Assembly: GCA_022606135.1 (NCBI GenBank)
Contig: JABYQN010000006.1
Span: 434,001-498,000, forward strand
DNA: 64,000 nt
Source: Fomes fomentarius
Taxonomy: Eukaryota; Basidiomycota; Agaricomycetes; Polyporales; Polyporaceae
Direction of reading: 5' to 3'
The notes under the pieces were generated by a model that saw nothing but the letters and a program-made list of their open reading frames with translations, ran no database searches and was not told the DNA's origin. Made by a program: the position numbers and the translations under genes. Below are positions 11,635 to 23,255 of this stretch, one piece after another. Positions within the stretch are counted from its first letter, which is position 1; the number at the start of each line of letters is the position of its first letter.

Positions 11635-12819
11635 TGATGAAGTCTGAACCTGTGAAGGCAAGAGTTGCAACGACTAGTAGACACGCAGACAGACAAGTCC
11701 TCAGTCAGTGAGCAAAGACTATCATCATAAAGAGATAAGTACCTAGTAGACACGCAGACAGACAAGCTATAGGTACTGGGTAAGTAAGAGCATAAATCAT
11801 ATAGTAGAACGAAGTACTTACTCCTCAGTCAGTGAGCAAAGACTGAGGAGACGAAGCCCTGTCCCTCCTTATATACTGTACAGGAGCTGCATGAGTAAGT
11901 GACAGAAAGGAGAGCATGTGATATGTCTGAGTCAGAGTGAACCAACACTGAGTAAGAAAGGTGGAGCGATGATGTCACGGACGCAGTACCAGCGCCTCCT
12001 TCAGCACCTCTTTTTCATCACTTCATCACCATTCTGTCACACTGTGTCACCCTTTGTTACCCCAGTCACTCTGGTAGCTACCCACTTCCCCTCTTATCTA
12101 TACCCTTTTCTTGGTTTTGATCCCTCTCTTTGGTTTCCCGCATGACTCATTCTTGTTCATTCTGACTCCCGCACCCTTGTGACTCCCCATGACTCACTCC
12201 CCATCATTGTTTGGCATTGTTTGGTTCCCCAGTAGTATATAAGACCAGTTAGCGCCCTCCCTAGTCCCCATCTCGACCTCTTGGTCACTGGGACTAGGTG
12301 AGTAGAATTCCCCACCTGTATGTGTACTCTCTGTACTAATAGATAACTTGGTCACTGGGACTAGTCTGTCGCATCTTGCTTGAAGACTAGCTGTCGACGA
12401 TCTTGTGCCTTAGAGCCGGTCGTTGCTTTGTCCTCGTCGAGTTCGTCCCTCTCTCTCTCTCTCTCTCCACCATTTCCCCTCCGCCTTTCGGCTCCTCGCC
12501 GCCTCGCCCTATCGATCGCTGCCGATCAGCGTCTAGGGGCTCTGCGTCAAGCCACCGCGACAGATGACTCAGACAGAACAAAGAGAAAGGTGTAGAAAGT
12601 ACTAGAGATGGTCACATGGATGCATCCAAGACTATCTAGAACTATCCGGAGCAGTGTAGAATGCACTGGAATGGACTGGACGAAGTGAGAACTGATAACC
12701 ATATAAGTACAGTATTGAGTATACCATATCGGGTAGGAAGGAAACATAGCCAAAGAAAATGCTGTGCCCATAAGCGTCTAATGCGCGTCTATAGTCCATA
12801 GTCCATAGTAATTCCAACA
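11635..12819 (-). repeat. LTR-A copy (3' LTR of a copia-A fragment), interrupted by LTR-D
   Basis: In minus orientation the LTR runs TGTTGGAATTAC...GACTTCATCA, so it has TG/CA ends. It matches the LTR-A copies at 42843-43437 and 53880-54472. A 590-bp LTR-D sits inside it at 11973-12562; without LTR-D and one target duplication it is about 590 bp, the same size as the other copies. It contains the repeated motif actagtagacacgcagac twice. Confidence 0.85.
11973..12562 (+). mobile_element. Solo LTR-D of a Ty3/gypsy-type element nested in LTR-A
   Basis: The 590-bp block starts TGTCACGG and ends CCGCGACA (TG...CA, inverted TGTC/GACA tips). It is flanked by a perfect 5-bp duplication GATGA at 11968-11972 and 12563-12567, and the uninterrupted LTR-A copies carry that site once (gcgatgactcag). 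Inside are a TATATAA box at about 12237 and a duplicated block cttggtcactgggactag near 12281 and 12349, likely the promoter and transcript-start region. A decayed second copy heads the gypsy remnant at 20299, which is why I assign it to gypsy. Confidence 0.88.
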
Positions 12820-13887
12820 CTCCCACTCGTTCAAACTGCAGAGGAAACAAGACCAGAGTGCTTAACAAAGTACTCGAGTATAGATTGAGGAATATTTTTT
12901 GTCAGTGCATCTGCAATGTTCTCCTCACTTGGAACGTAGTAGATCTCAATACTCCCACTGGCAAGGTATTCGCGCACAAAGTGGTAGTGGACCTCTACAT
13001 GTTTTGTACATCGGTCAACAGCCGGGTTCTCAGAGAGGAAGATAGCACCATGGTTGTCAATACACATGGGTGTAGATGCACTCATATCATCCCCTAACTC
13101 ATCGCCAAACGTCCTTAGCCACATCATCTGACGGCTGCAATCTGACGATGCCTTGTACTCTGCTTCAGTGGAAGAAAGCGAAATAGTAGGCTGTCATCTA
13201 GATGCCCAAGAGATTGCACCATTTGCCATCTTGAAGATGTAGCCAGTTTGCGAGTGCCTATCGTCGCGAGATAACGAAGTACGTAGAGAAGATAGTTAAG
13301 ATGTTGCTCTGGAGGATTAGCGCTATATTTACCAAGATGGCTGATGGCAAACACAATGTCTGGACGCGTCCCAAGACAGGCATAGAGAAGACTACCCATC
13401 AAACTTTGGAATTGCATGTGAAGAGATGCCGATGCTTCTGCCTTTGCAGCTTCAAGAACTGCTCCAGCAGGGAGAGGAGTACGCGCAGGCTTACAGTCAG
13501 ACATCTTGTAACTAGACAGAATAGCCTCAATATACTCTTCCTGGTCGATGTCGAGTGTCCTAGAGAGACGATCTCGACGTATACGAAGACCAAGGAATCG
13601 TTCAACTGGGCCTAAGTCCGTCATCTTATACTGCTTGCCAAGCGCCTTCTTGACCTTATCGATCAGCGTCCGACTGTTACCCATGAGAAGTAGGTCGTCG
13701 ACATAAAGAACAATGATTGTGATGCAATCAGGGTCTGTATCCCCCCTTGTCGGCGATATACGTAGACTCCGCCATCTGAATGAGTCCGTGTAAATCCCTG
13801 TTGGACGAGCGAGTTGTGGATCTTAATGTTCCACTGGCACGAGGCTTGCTTCAGGCCATAGATAGACTTCTTAAGCAGACAGATGTG
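12820..13887 (-). mobile_element. Truncated copia-A element, 3' end of pol
   Basis: Minus-strand frames encode the end of a copia polyprotein: the RNase H region (TPMCIDNHGAIFLSENPAVD) to the C-terminus, and part of the reverse transcriptase (DLGPVERFLGLRI). A purine tract reading GAGTGGGAG on the minus strand abuts the LTR. Compared with the copy at 54473-55550 it lacks about 100 bp near 13270 (between cgcga and gataac), which breaks the frame. The 5' side ends abruptly at 13888, where LTR-B begins. Non-functional. Confidence 0.85.
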
Positions 13888-14320
13888 TGATGAACTCTGA
13901 ACCTGTAAGGCGAGGAGCAACTGTAAGTCACAACAAAGAGAGATCTTCAGTCAGTGAGCGAACGACTGAAGAGCAGAGGCGAAGAAGGGACTGCTTTTAT
14001 ACATGAGGGATGAGTCCATGAGTCAGCAAATGAAGCAGTCACATGTAGCCATAAGACAATGAGTCAGAGTCCGTATCAGTGTATGAGTCAGATACAGTCA
14101 TAGCATGAGTCAGACATAAGGTCTAGAAGAGTCCAGTGCAGTGTAGAACGCACTGGTATGCACAGGAATGCACAGTAACCATATGGTCATGGGAAAGTAC
14201 AGTAGAAAAACAAAGGAAACCATAAATGGTAAGTAGGAACACAGCCTATCTAATCATATGACCATAAACAAGTATACACAACTCCGGTCCGAGCACAGCT
14301 GGTAGTCCGGAAGTTCAACA
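13888..14320 (-). repeat. LTR-B, 3' LTR of truncated copia-B
   Basis: The 433-bp LTR has TGTTGAACTT...GAGTTCATCA ends on the minus strand, and the purine tract GAGTGGGAG follows directly at 14321. A decayed, longer copy lies at 19626-20113. It resembles LTR-A at its outer tip (tgatgaa-tctgaacctg), so the A and B families are related. Confidence 0.82.
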
Positions 14321-16294
14321 CTCCCACTCGTTCAAGATGCAATGGAAACAAGACCGATCTCATCAACGAACTTTGCCAAAATGGAATAAGGCACATTCTT
14401 TGTGAGAGAATCAAGCCAACTGACCCGCAGTCGCAACATAGAAGATCTCGACAGAGCCAGACTCCACTTGTTCACGAATGAAGTGGTAGCAAATCTCTAT
14501 GTGCTTGGTACACCGGTCGACTACTGGATTGACTGACAGGAAAATCAAACCCTGGTTGTCTAGACACATGGGTGTTGGTCTGGTCAAGTCATCACCAAGT
14601 TCATCGCCAAACGTCCTCAGCCAGATCAACTGATGACAGGTATCAGAGGCTGCTTTATATTCCGCCTCAGTAGAGGAGAGTGAAATGGTAGGCTGACGCC
14701 TCGAAGCCCACGATATAGCACCATCTGCCATCAAGAAGACGAAGCCAGAGGTAGAATGCCGATCATCACGGTCTTCTGCCCAATCTGAATCCAAATAGGA
14801 GATCAGACCGTCATTAGATGCTCCCTTGTAGCGCAAGCGATACACCTTTGTCCCTTGAAGGTAACACAGGACATACTTCGCATAACTCATGTGCACTTCA
14901 GAGGGTTTGGCATTGTACTTCGATAACCGTGTGACAGCGAAGGAGATATCAGGATGCGTTCTGAGCATGGCGTACAAAAGACTGCCAATGAGACTCTGGT
15001 AGCGTTGCCTGAACTGATCGGAAGCTGGTTCGTCGGTACATGCCAAGACAGCACCAGCAGGAAGGGGTGTACGTGAGGGTTTACAGTCAGCCATCTGAAA
15101 GCGCTTGAGAACAGACTGGATGTACTCTTCCTGGTCAATGTCGATCATACGAGTAGATCGATCACGAGTGATGCAAAGACCAAGGAAGCGCTGTACAGAT
15201 CCCAAGTCCGTCATCTTGTACTGCTTAGAAAGCGAACGCTTGACTTGTTTGATGTGACTAGACTGATCGCCCATCAGAAGTAGATCGTCGACATAAAGAA
15301 CGACAATTGTGACGTGATCCCCCCCTTGTCGCCAATATATGTAGATCCCAGAATCAGAACATGTCCGTGTAAATCCCAGATCTAGAAGCGATTGATGGAT
15401 TTTCGCATTCCACTGACGCGACACCTGCTTAAGACCATAGATAGCCTTTTTGAGTAGACAGACATGATCTTCCTTCCCAGGAACAACCCAGCCTTCTGGC
15501 TGTTCCATATAGATCTCCTCATCTAGATCACCATTCAGGAACACGGTCTTGACATCCATTGACTTGATGTCCCAGTCCTCAAGCGCTGCATGCGCGAGTA
15601 AATACCGGATAGACTCAAACCACGCCACTGGAGAGAACGTCTCATGGTAGTCCCCTCCCCACACCTGAGTGAAACCCTTTGCAACCAGACAAGCCTTGTA
15701 CCGCCCATCATGTTTGATGTCATAGACCCAGCGGTTAGAGACAACATGCCAGCCCTTGGGACGAGGAACGAGAACCCAAGTCTTATTCTCCATGAGCGAC
15801 TCAAACTCTGACTTCTCAGCTTTGCGCCATTTCCCAGCATCAGGTGAGCGCATGGCTTCCTTATGCGACTGAGGTAAGCCAGCTTTATACTGAGCGGCAG
15901 CTAGAAAAGCAAGTATCGTCTCCGCTTCGCGCAGATTGCCATCCTTGTCGATCTGATTATCAGCACGTGCAGAATCATCATACACGTTGTTATCAGTCCT
16001 GTCCTTGTGGGGAATACCAGCTTTTTCGCGACGAGGACGGTCACGAGCAATGCTTGGTTCATTAGCTCCCACTGGAGGGTGACGACCACGTTTGTGAGGA
16101 GGACGAGGAGGAACGACAGGAGGCGGCGTAGGAGGACGTTGTGGAGGAGGAGGAGGCTCAGCAAGAGCTTCTGCAGGAGGAGCGGGATCAGCATCCGCTG
16201 GAGGGTCAGGTTGTGGTGGTTCAAAGAGGTTGGGAGGAATGAAAGGAATTGCATCATTGGGATCGACCAAATCAGAGTCATCGTTCGAGGAATC
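14321..16294 (-). mobile_element. Truncated copia-B element: reverse transcriptase and RNase H still open
   Basis: One open frame from 16270 to 14411 gives 619 residues: a proline-rich linker, then the copia reverse transcriptase with NKTWVLVPRPKGWHVVSNRW, AIYGLKQVSRQWN and the catalytic LYVDDLLLMG box, then RNase H with GAISWASRRQPTISLSSTEAE. Gag, protease and integrase are missing: the element is cut at 16294/16295 by a copia-C LTR, and its 5' half is not found on the other side. The frame ends early at ATAGQLA, so the last stretch before the LTR has decayed. Confidence 0.87.
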
Positions 16295-16748
16295 TGTTGG
16301 ACCTCATGGGTCTTGTGCCCTAGCCAAGTCCATGGTTTGTTTTCATTCAGCCTCACACACATTCCCTAATTCCTTCACTGCACCATTATCTTTGCCGATT
16401 TTTCCCTCCTTCCCTATTTGACCTGTGGCTGTGCAAATATTCACACAGGGTCGCGACGGACGCCCCGCGCCTCGGTTAAGAGCGCTAGCCCGTGCATTGA
16501 CTCCTGCGCCCTCCATGAATTTTTCTTTGGGCGCTTTTGTATGTTTTGTTGATTCCCATGTTTGGAAGTACTGTACAGTTGTTTCCCACGCGCTCCTGCG
16601 CCGTAGGCAGTCGCTGTGTCGAGCTCTGGTGTCTCTTAGACTTTACAGAGCTCGACATAGGTGGGTAGTATTATTTCTGCAATATATCAGACTTCACAGA
16701 GCTCGACATAGGCCATTGTGATTGCTCTGAGGCACACTGCAGTCAACA
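16295..16748 (+). repeat. Copia-C LTR (L1), isolated, no target duplication
   Basis: 454 bp, TGTTGGACCT...CAGTCAACA, same length and layout as the copia-C LTRs at 44109, 47792, 53011 and 57845. It contains two direct copies of a roughly 49-bp unit (acttcacagagctcgacata...). The flanking 5-mers differ (GAATC left, GGGTG right), and neither the primer-binding site nor pol follows, so it marks a recombination breakpoint rather than a clean solo LTR. Confidence 0.85.
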
Positions 16749-17094
16749 GGGTGTTGGGAAAACACCTGGGGGACAGAGTGCTGATATGCTGCCCCTGCCT
16801 TCTATTGAACATAATCAGCTGAGTAAATAGGGTCATTGTAGATCCTAGACATGACAGATTGGATGTGTAGAGGACAGATACTCAAAGAAGCAAAAATGGA
16901 AAAATAGTTGCCATCATGAATAATTGAGCCACCAACTTTACAGGTCAGACCAAATGAAGCATGTCAACCACTGCACCACTTTGCCTTAATATCACATGTA
17001 GGTACAGTCACTATATACCCACTGACATTTGGTGGACTCAAAAGAATCTTTGTAGATCTGACTAGAAACCATTGTTTCAGTGTACAGAGCCATT

Positions 17095-17320
17095 GCTGCA
17101 CTACACTGCAGCCTATTGTTGGCAAGTCAGTGTCTCTGCACTACACTGCAAAGATTTGATGAGTTTTAGCACTCATTGCTGCACTACACTGTAGCAAATT
17201 GATGTTTCTTAAAGCATCCACACAACCTGCACTCCAGATTGGTGTCTCTGCACTGTACTGTACCAAAGTACTTATGGCTTTCTAGCACTTATTGCTACAC
17301 TACACAGCAGCATATATTGA
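17095..17320. repeat. Degenerate tandem repeat with a ctgcactacactgca motif
   Basis: The motif ctgcactacactgca or a close variant appears near 17096, 17137, 17191, 17249 and 17297, at intervals of about 40-60 bp, each followed by a diverged linker. The motif is itself partly palindromic (tgca...tgca). Confidence 0.5.
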
Positions 17321-18765
17321 CTGTACTATGGTGCTATATCAAGATAAAGTGGTGTCTCACTTGGTGTGATAGCTCAAGCCAGTGGTTCAGTTCTTCATGG
17401 TGGTAACTCATCTTCCCTTTTTGTTACTTCCAATTTCTGTCCTCAACACATCACACAATCTGTCATGTCTAGGATTTACAATGACCCTATATACTCAGCT
17501 GATAGTGTTGCATGTAAGGCCAACAATCACTTGCAAGGCATCTCTAAAGCCTTTAATGATCTAAGGATTCTAAGAAATTTCAAACATGTCTAAGCAACTT
17601 TTCAGTGCTTCTAGTGCTTCAGAAAATTAAAGGGTTTGCTAATGTATAGAGCTTGTTGGGTGGTGTAATGCTGCATTGTTTTCATCTTATGAGTACATGG
17701 GTTGCTGCCAGTATTTGCATGGCATGGGAATGTAGAATGTCCATATGTTTCCATTATATGCTCATGTGGTCTGGTATGTCAGTATGTCAGCAAGTGATTG
17801 TAATGTGCCTAGAGAGAGTGTGCCTTTGTTGCATAGCTGCTATTGGCACCCAGTTCTATCAGTTCTGGGCTTTGAAGTCACCCCTCTATCAAATGCCAGC
17901 TTAAGTAAGCAAGTGGTAAGTACTGCCCTCACCCTTCCTGCTCTTCAGCTCTGTGTGGTATCCTCACAACCTCTCCCCCTGCCCTTAGTGTGCTTTTGCA
18001 CTATCCTTTCCAGATCCAGACTCCTTGCCTCCTCCTGTACACTCTTGTGTGATTAAAACATTATGCCTTATTCTGTAATCCTAGTTCCTTATATCTTGCA
18101 AGTATGGCCTTCCTTATTTGAAGGAGACCTTGAAGTTTAGTTTAGAGAGCAAGTGATTACTTGTGAGAGTGTAGCATGTGTTATTTGCAAAGAGACTAAA
18201 TCTTGGGGAGTTGCTCTGAGGCATACTCCCTTATATACATGTGGAGAGACTGCAGAACTATGACTGTAGACTGTATGTTTGGTAAGACCACACTAATGCA
18301 CAGTTGAGATGATTGACTGCACAGTTAGGTTGACTAAGTGGATGGGTGTGCACAGTCTGGCTGACTAAGTCCATAGTTCTTGCTGACTACTACTAGACAA
18401 CAGAAAGAGTAAAGAATCCTTACACAACTAGACTTCTGGTATGGGACCTAAAAGTACAAAGAGAAAGTACTGCAATCCTAATTATACAATGTGATGCTAG
18501 TACTGTGTACTTATCAGATTGTAACACCTCCTCCCAAGTTGCTCCCCTCCTCCTTCTGCACACCAAGCCTTGCCCTCCCACTTATCCTCTTGCAACTTCC
18601 TCAGCTTGCTCCCCTCCCTGCCAAAAGATGGGTGCAAAGGTGCAAAGCTTAGCTAAGCCCTTCCAAGTTACAAACCACTGTGTCATTGGAACTTGAAGTG
18701 GTGAGCTTTGCACCTGCACCTTGTGATGGCATTTAGCACACCAATGACATAGAGCTTAGCTGAGG

Positions 18766-18793
18766 TCTTCCAACTATGTGCATAGTTGGAAGA
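18766..18793. repeat. Near-perfect palindrome, 13-bp arms with 2-nt loop
   Basis: The arm tcttccaactatg (18766-18778) is the exact complement of catagttggaaga (18781-18793). Just upstream (18628-18720) the sequence contains a further imperfect inverted pair around gcaaaggtgcaaagctta / gagctttgcacc, and gtgtcattgg / ccaatgacat. The whole 18625-18795 segment could fold extensively. Confidence 0.7.
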
Positions 18794-19625
18794 GGTAAGC
18801 CAAAGCATGCCCATCTCTTACTGCTATTTGAAATTCAACCAATGTTTCCTCAGTATATTCCCTCTAGTCTCACTGCATTCATACAGTGATCATAATTGGA
18901 ATAAATATAGTATAACACCACTTTGCCAGTGTGCACACCTGAACTACTGACTGATTGAATTTGTAATATATCTATGGTGTAGGGTCAGTGCATCCAATAG
19001 TTTCACACATGGAATATACTTGTTGCTTTTTCAATTGTAGCTATATCATATCCTCAATGTTGTGTGCCACCTCACCTGGTATGTACCCAAACAAAAATGT
19101 GCTTGTGGACTGATTGGGTTGGCATTCATTAAAAAGCATAAGGCCCAATCAGGTCTCCATATCTATGTATTGTGGCATTGATGTTAGAAAAAGGATCTAT
19201 CATGTATATCACACCATAATGATATCATAAATAATGTCAAATCTCTCCCTGGTGTGTTCCATGTTATCATGCAGTTATCAGACAGGTGCCTGATGACACC
19301 AAGGACTCAAGTGGTGTTTTGAATGGGTGCACTGTTCCCCTTTTACTTCTAGCATTTAATGACTGGGCATCAAGCTTCTGTGGCCTCCTGATGTCTATGT
19401 ACCAATTTTGTCCTGAATCAAGGAGAACTGGCCTCTCCATAAGTGTTATATTTTTGATCAATGATCTAGAACATTCAAGGTGTCATAGAGAAGTGGTATG
19501 GAATGTATGGAACATATGGAACACCATTAGATTGTCCAGTGTGTGAGTTTGAATCTGTGTCATACATTTCTTTTGTTGATCTGCCCTCCACCCAAGCTGC
19601 CTATTTTGGGGATTCAAGGGTTCAC

Positions 19626-20113
19626 TGATGAACTCTGGACCTGTCAGGTAAGGAACAGCTAGCTGTAAGTCATAAGAGAGGGAGATCATCAGTCAGTCAG
19701 TGAACAACCATATTGCATAGTGAAGTACCTGTAATTTACGACAGAGAGAGACTAGGTCAGTAAGAAGTAGTAGAGCATATGTATGTAGGAGACTTACTCT
19801 TCAGTCAGCAAGTAGACAACTGAAGAGCAGAGGGCAAAGAAGGAATTGCTTATATACATTGAGCCATAAGATGATGAGTAATAGTCTGTAATGGCATATA
19901 AGTCAGATACAGTCATAGGATGGTCTGGAATAGTCCAGTGCAGTGTAGAACACACTGGTACACACAGTAAACCATATGGTCATAGGAAAGTATAGTAGAA
20001 AAGTAAAGGAAACCATAGATGGTAAGTAGAAATATAGCCTATTTAATTACATGACCATAAACAAGTATATACAACTCTGGTCTGAGCATAGCCAGTAGTC
20101 CAGAAGGTTAACA
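19626..20113 (-). repeat. Decayed LTR-B copy
   Basis: It aligns by eye with LTR-B at 13888-14320, from tgatgaactctg to the ...aaca|ctcccac junction. It differs mainly where the other copy has CpG: ctccggtccgagcac there reads ctctggtctgagcat here. It also carries extra sequence near 19705-19780. Confidence 0.78.
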
Positions 20114-20298
20114 CTCCCACTTGTTCAAGATGCAATGGAAACAAGACCAATCTTATTGACAAACTTTGCCAACATAGAGTAAGTCACATTCTTTGTGAGA
20201 GAATCAGCCAAGTGATCCACAGTTGTAACATAGAAAATGTTGACAAAGCCAAACTCCACTTGTTCATAAATAAAGTGGTAGTAAATTTCTACATGCTT
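20114..20298 (-). mobile_element. Decayed 3' stub of copia-B pol
   Basis: This sequence matches the copia-B 3' end next to its LTR (compare 14321-14500), starting with ctcccacttgttcaagatgcaatgg. It is cut at 20299 by the start of the LTR-D copy. Confidence 0.72.
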
Positions 20299-20731
20299 TG
20301 TCATGGATGCAGTACCAGCACCTCTTTCAGCACCTCTTTGTTGTCACTTCATTACCATTTTGTCACACCTTGTCACCCTTTGTTACCCCAGTCACTCTGA
20401 TGGCTATCCATTTCCCCTTTTATCCTTACCCTTCTCTCAGTTTTGATCCCCTCCCCTTCGGTTTCCCACAAGACTGATTTTTGTTCACCCTGACTCCCAC
20501 ACCCTTATGACTCCCCATGACTCACTCCCCATCACTGTTTGGCATCATTTGATCCCCAGTAGTATATAAGACCAGCTAGCGCCGTCCCTTAACCTCTTGG
20601 TCACTGGGACTAGGTGAGTAGAGTCCACTGCCTGTATGCGTGTTCTTCATACTAATAGATATCTTGGTCACTGGGACTAGTCTGTTGCATTGTGCGTGAA
20701 GGCTAGCTGTCAATGATCTTGTGCCTTTTGA
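20299..20731 (+). repeat. Decayed LTR-D copy heading a gypsy remnant
   Basis: It starts TGTCATGGATGCAG where the intact LTR-D has TGTCACGGACGCAG, so two CpGs have become TpG. It retains the TATATAA box (about 20564) and the duplicated ggtcactgggactag blocks. Similarity to LTR-D is lost after gatcttgtgcctt at about 20731, so the last ~155 bp of the LTR is missing or unrecognisable. Confidence 0.75.
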
Positions 20732-22370
20732 GCTGTACCTATTTTAAACCACCAGAAGAACCCATTATATGATACACACAGCCATCCTTTGCAATGTTGC
20801 ATTCAAGGCCAGTAAGTCCAAGCACATCAGTCTCCACAGCATTCCAACATGCTTTCCCATCAGGAAGTGGGGGAGGTGGCAGACCTGCAACACCACCACC
20901 TAATTCATCAGTCCCACCAAGCCCTCTGCCACTACCAGGAGGTGGAGGTGGCAGTGGTGGACCCCCAGGACCACCTAATCTACAAGGACCACCAAATCCT
21001 GCACCACCACCAGGAGGAAGGGGGAGGTGGGGGAGGTGGTGGAGGATGCCAACCTCCTATTCCACCAACAGTCCCTCCTGTACCACAGAATCCTCTATGA
21101 GGTAAAGGAAAGATCAAGGACCCAGAAGTATTTAATGGAGATTGAATGGTCTTTTCTCAATCAGTGATTTCTCCTATTAAGGTTGCAACAGCCTTGTCAT
21201 TCATGGAAGGAGAAAAAATCAACTTCTGGAAAGATACAGCCATATGTCAATCTAACCACCATTTAACTCTGAGACTATGCCTCAGTCAATGAGTTCAATG
21301 CACAGTTTATGGACCTAGCTCTTAGAGGAAATATCCTTGACCCCATATTATGATTGGCTTTGTATTGGCAAGCATTACCAGATGATTTGCTAGAGAAGAT
21401 TGCTCTTTTGTATCCTGCACCATCCACCATAGTGGAGTGGACAATAAGGACCAATTAATTAGATCACAGTCATCAACTCACAGAAAACTTTTAAGCAAAC
21501 TGGAGGACAAGGGAAACGAGAACTGCAAAGACTACAAGAACCAAAGCAACAGTCAAAGCAGTTAACATTGAAGAAGACGTGGAACTTGGTGAAAAGGAAT
21601 GAACGGACTTACAAGACAAAGGCCTATGCTTCTGATGTCACAAGGCTGGACATATAGCCAAAGATTGTCCTTTAAAACCAGTCAAGAGGACAAGATGACC
21701 CACTGCATGGCAAATTAGAAAAATGAACAGGCAGGTCTTGGGATGAAGAACTAGAAATCAATGCCCTTGGAGCCACAGACTTTAACTCAGATTCTTCAAT
21801 GGTCAAGCAGAATCAATGCCTGGCTTGCCTACAGACTTGCATGTGACAGTAATAGCCAATACACAGCAAAGGCAGCACACCTTGCTGATACTTGGTTACA
21901 TGCAGGTGCAAGATAAAGTTGTTGAAGTCAAAGAGTCAATTGACATGGGTGCTGATGCTGTCATTATCAATCAAAAAATTGTGGATAAGTACAATATTTG
22001 TGCAGTATGGTTGCCAAAGCTGTTAGCATTCTGGAATGCAGATGACAGCATCAACAAGAAGGGAACTGTTACTCATTGGGTCAAGGGGTCATTCAATATC
22101 AAAGAGCAAAAATCACCAACAATACCGACAAATTGGTATGTTGCAGATATCGGAAGGGATGATGTTCTTTTTGGGGTGCCATGGATTTGCAAAAATAATC
22201 TGAATATTGATTGGTATAGTAGGAGAATTGTGTTCAGACCTGAACTAGTCAAGAAGCAACAGAAAATTAACAATACCAATCACAGCATGGTGCACCAGAA
22301 GAAATGTTACAGGGTTTTCCCATGGAACCAAGAAATAAGACCTTATCACATCACTCATACATCTTGAAGT
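20732..22370 (+). pseudogene. Decayed Ty3/gypsy gag-protease remnant
   Basis: Pieces of a gypsy polyprotein are visible: a Pro/Gly-rich stretch near 20860-21050; a gag-like segment (EGEKINFWKDTA) near 21208; a zinc knuckle near 21625-21680 reading C-F-stop-C-H-K-A-G-H-I-A-K-D-C, where a TGA stop replaces a residue inside CX2CX4HX4C; and a retropepsin-like frame at 21816-22366 with SIDMGADAVIINQ (catalytic D-S/T-G region degenerate) and VLFGVPWICKNNLNIDW, the gypsy protease/RT junction motif. Many stops; dead. Confidence 0.78.
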
Positions 22371-23255
22371 AGATGAATCAGATGAGAATGAAGAAGTATT
22401 AACACATAAATCCATCACGTGAACCTCATCATTTCTCCAAGGTTTCTGCCATGGGCAGAGAAAACGATATGTTCATTCCAGTGGCACTGCAGTGAGCGAA
22501 TGAATCCTCACAAGAGAGAGACCATGATACTGTTACTTACTCTGAGATTTTTTCGTTGTTTTGCAGGTAGACAGTATGATATGTGTACTATACATGACAT
22601 CTTTTTCTGGGTCCATGCAAGGTGCACACGGAGATGCGGAAGTAGCATTTTGCACTTCTGTCACGGCATCAAGTTGCTGTTTTGCTTTACGTGCCATGAT
22701 AGTAGTACCCTCCGCCACTGATCATCCGCCACACTGTGTACTAGTCGCGCTCGTCCTGTATTCCTCGTCAAACCAACGCAATCTAGTCTCGGACCACATC
22801 CTTGTTCTCTCGCTCTCGTCTTCGCCCGCAGTCTCGCCTCGCCCTCTCGCTGACCTCGACATCCGGGCCGTTACAAGGCAATGACCTACAAGTACACAGA
22901 TATGCCGGGAAGACGGTACTCACGTTGTGAAGGACGAGCGAATTCCCAAATGCATCTTCATATCGAGACCTTGTTAACCTTCCGGGAGAGCGTCATGCAA
23001 CACGAGGAATTCCGCGGCCCATCTTACTAGTAGCATTGCTAGAATAATCATACATGCGCGAAATCTAAGGATGAGCCAGACCCCAACTACGATGGCCCAT
23101 CCAGCGCCCGACTATGCCTTACGGGTAGTTAATGGTATGCAGGCACAATTAGGTGTATATGATGTGTGGGAGACGACTGTAAGACGTGGACGAGGCGAGG
23201 GCAGCGATAGCGACAACGGCAACTGAAGGACAGAGGAACCACGCTGGCGAAGTCT
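22371..23255. other. Transposon-to-gene transition, no gene seen
   Basis: About 885 bp without supported coding sequence. CpG returns at about 22720, marking the edge of the decayed block and the start of the gene-dense core. The last ~150 bp are the 3' UTR side of the HMG-CoA synthase gene. Confidence 0.55.

Larger units (their letters stand above)
16749..19625. other. AT-rich decayed repeat DNA with no CpG
   Basis: No supported gene in 2.9 kb. On reading every line I find no CG dinucleotide between 16705 and 19739. A degenerate tandem motif (ctgcactacactgca) recurs at about 17095-17320, and hairpin-rich sequence lies at 18625-18795. It looks like very old transposon sequence eroded by CpG deamination. 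Confidence 0.7.

Noticed and set aside
20794..21105. Gly/Pro-rich protein gene
   Set aside because: Low-complexity reading inside the decayed gypsy gag region, with adjacent stops and no start context.
16749..22370. RIP (repeat-induced point mutation) as the cause of base change
   Set aside because: The visible differences between paired LTR copies fall at CpG and not at CpA in general, so methyl-CpG deamination explains them better.
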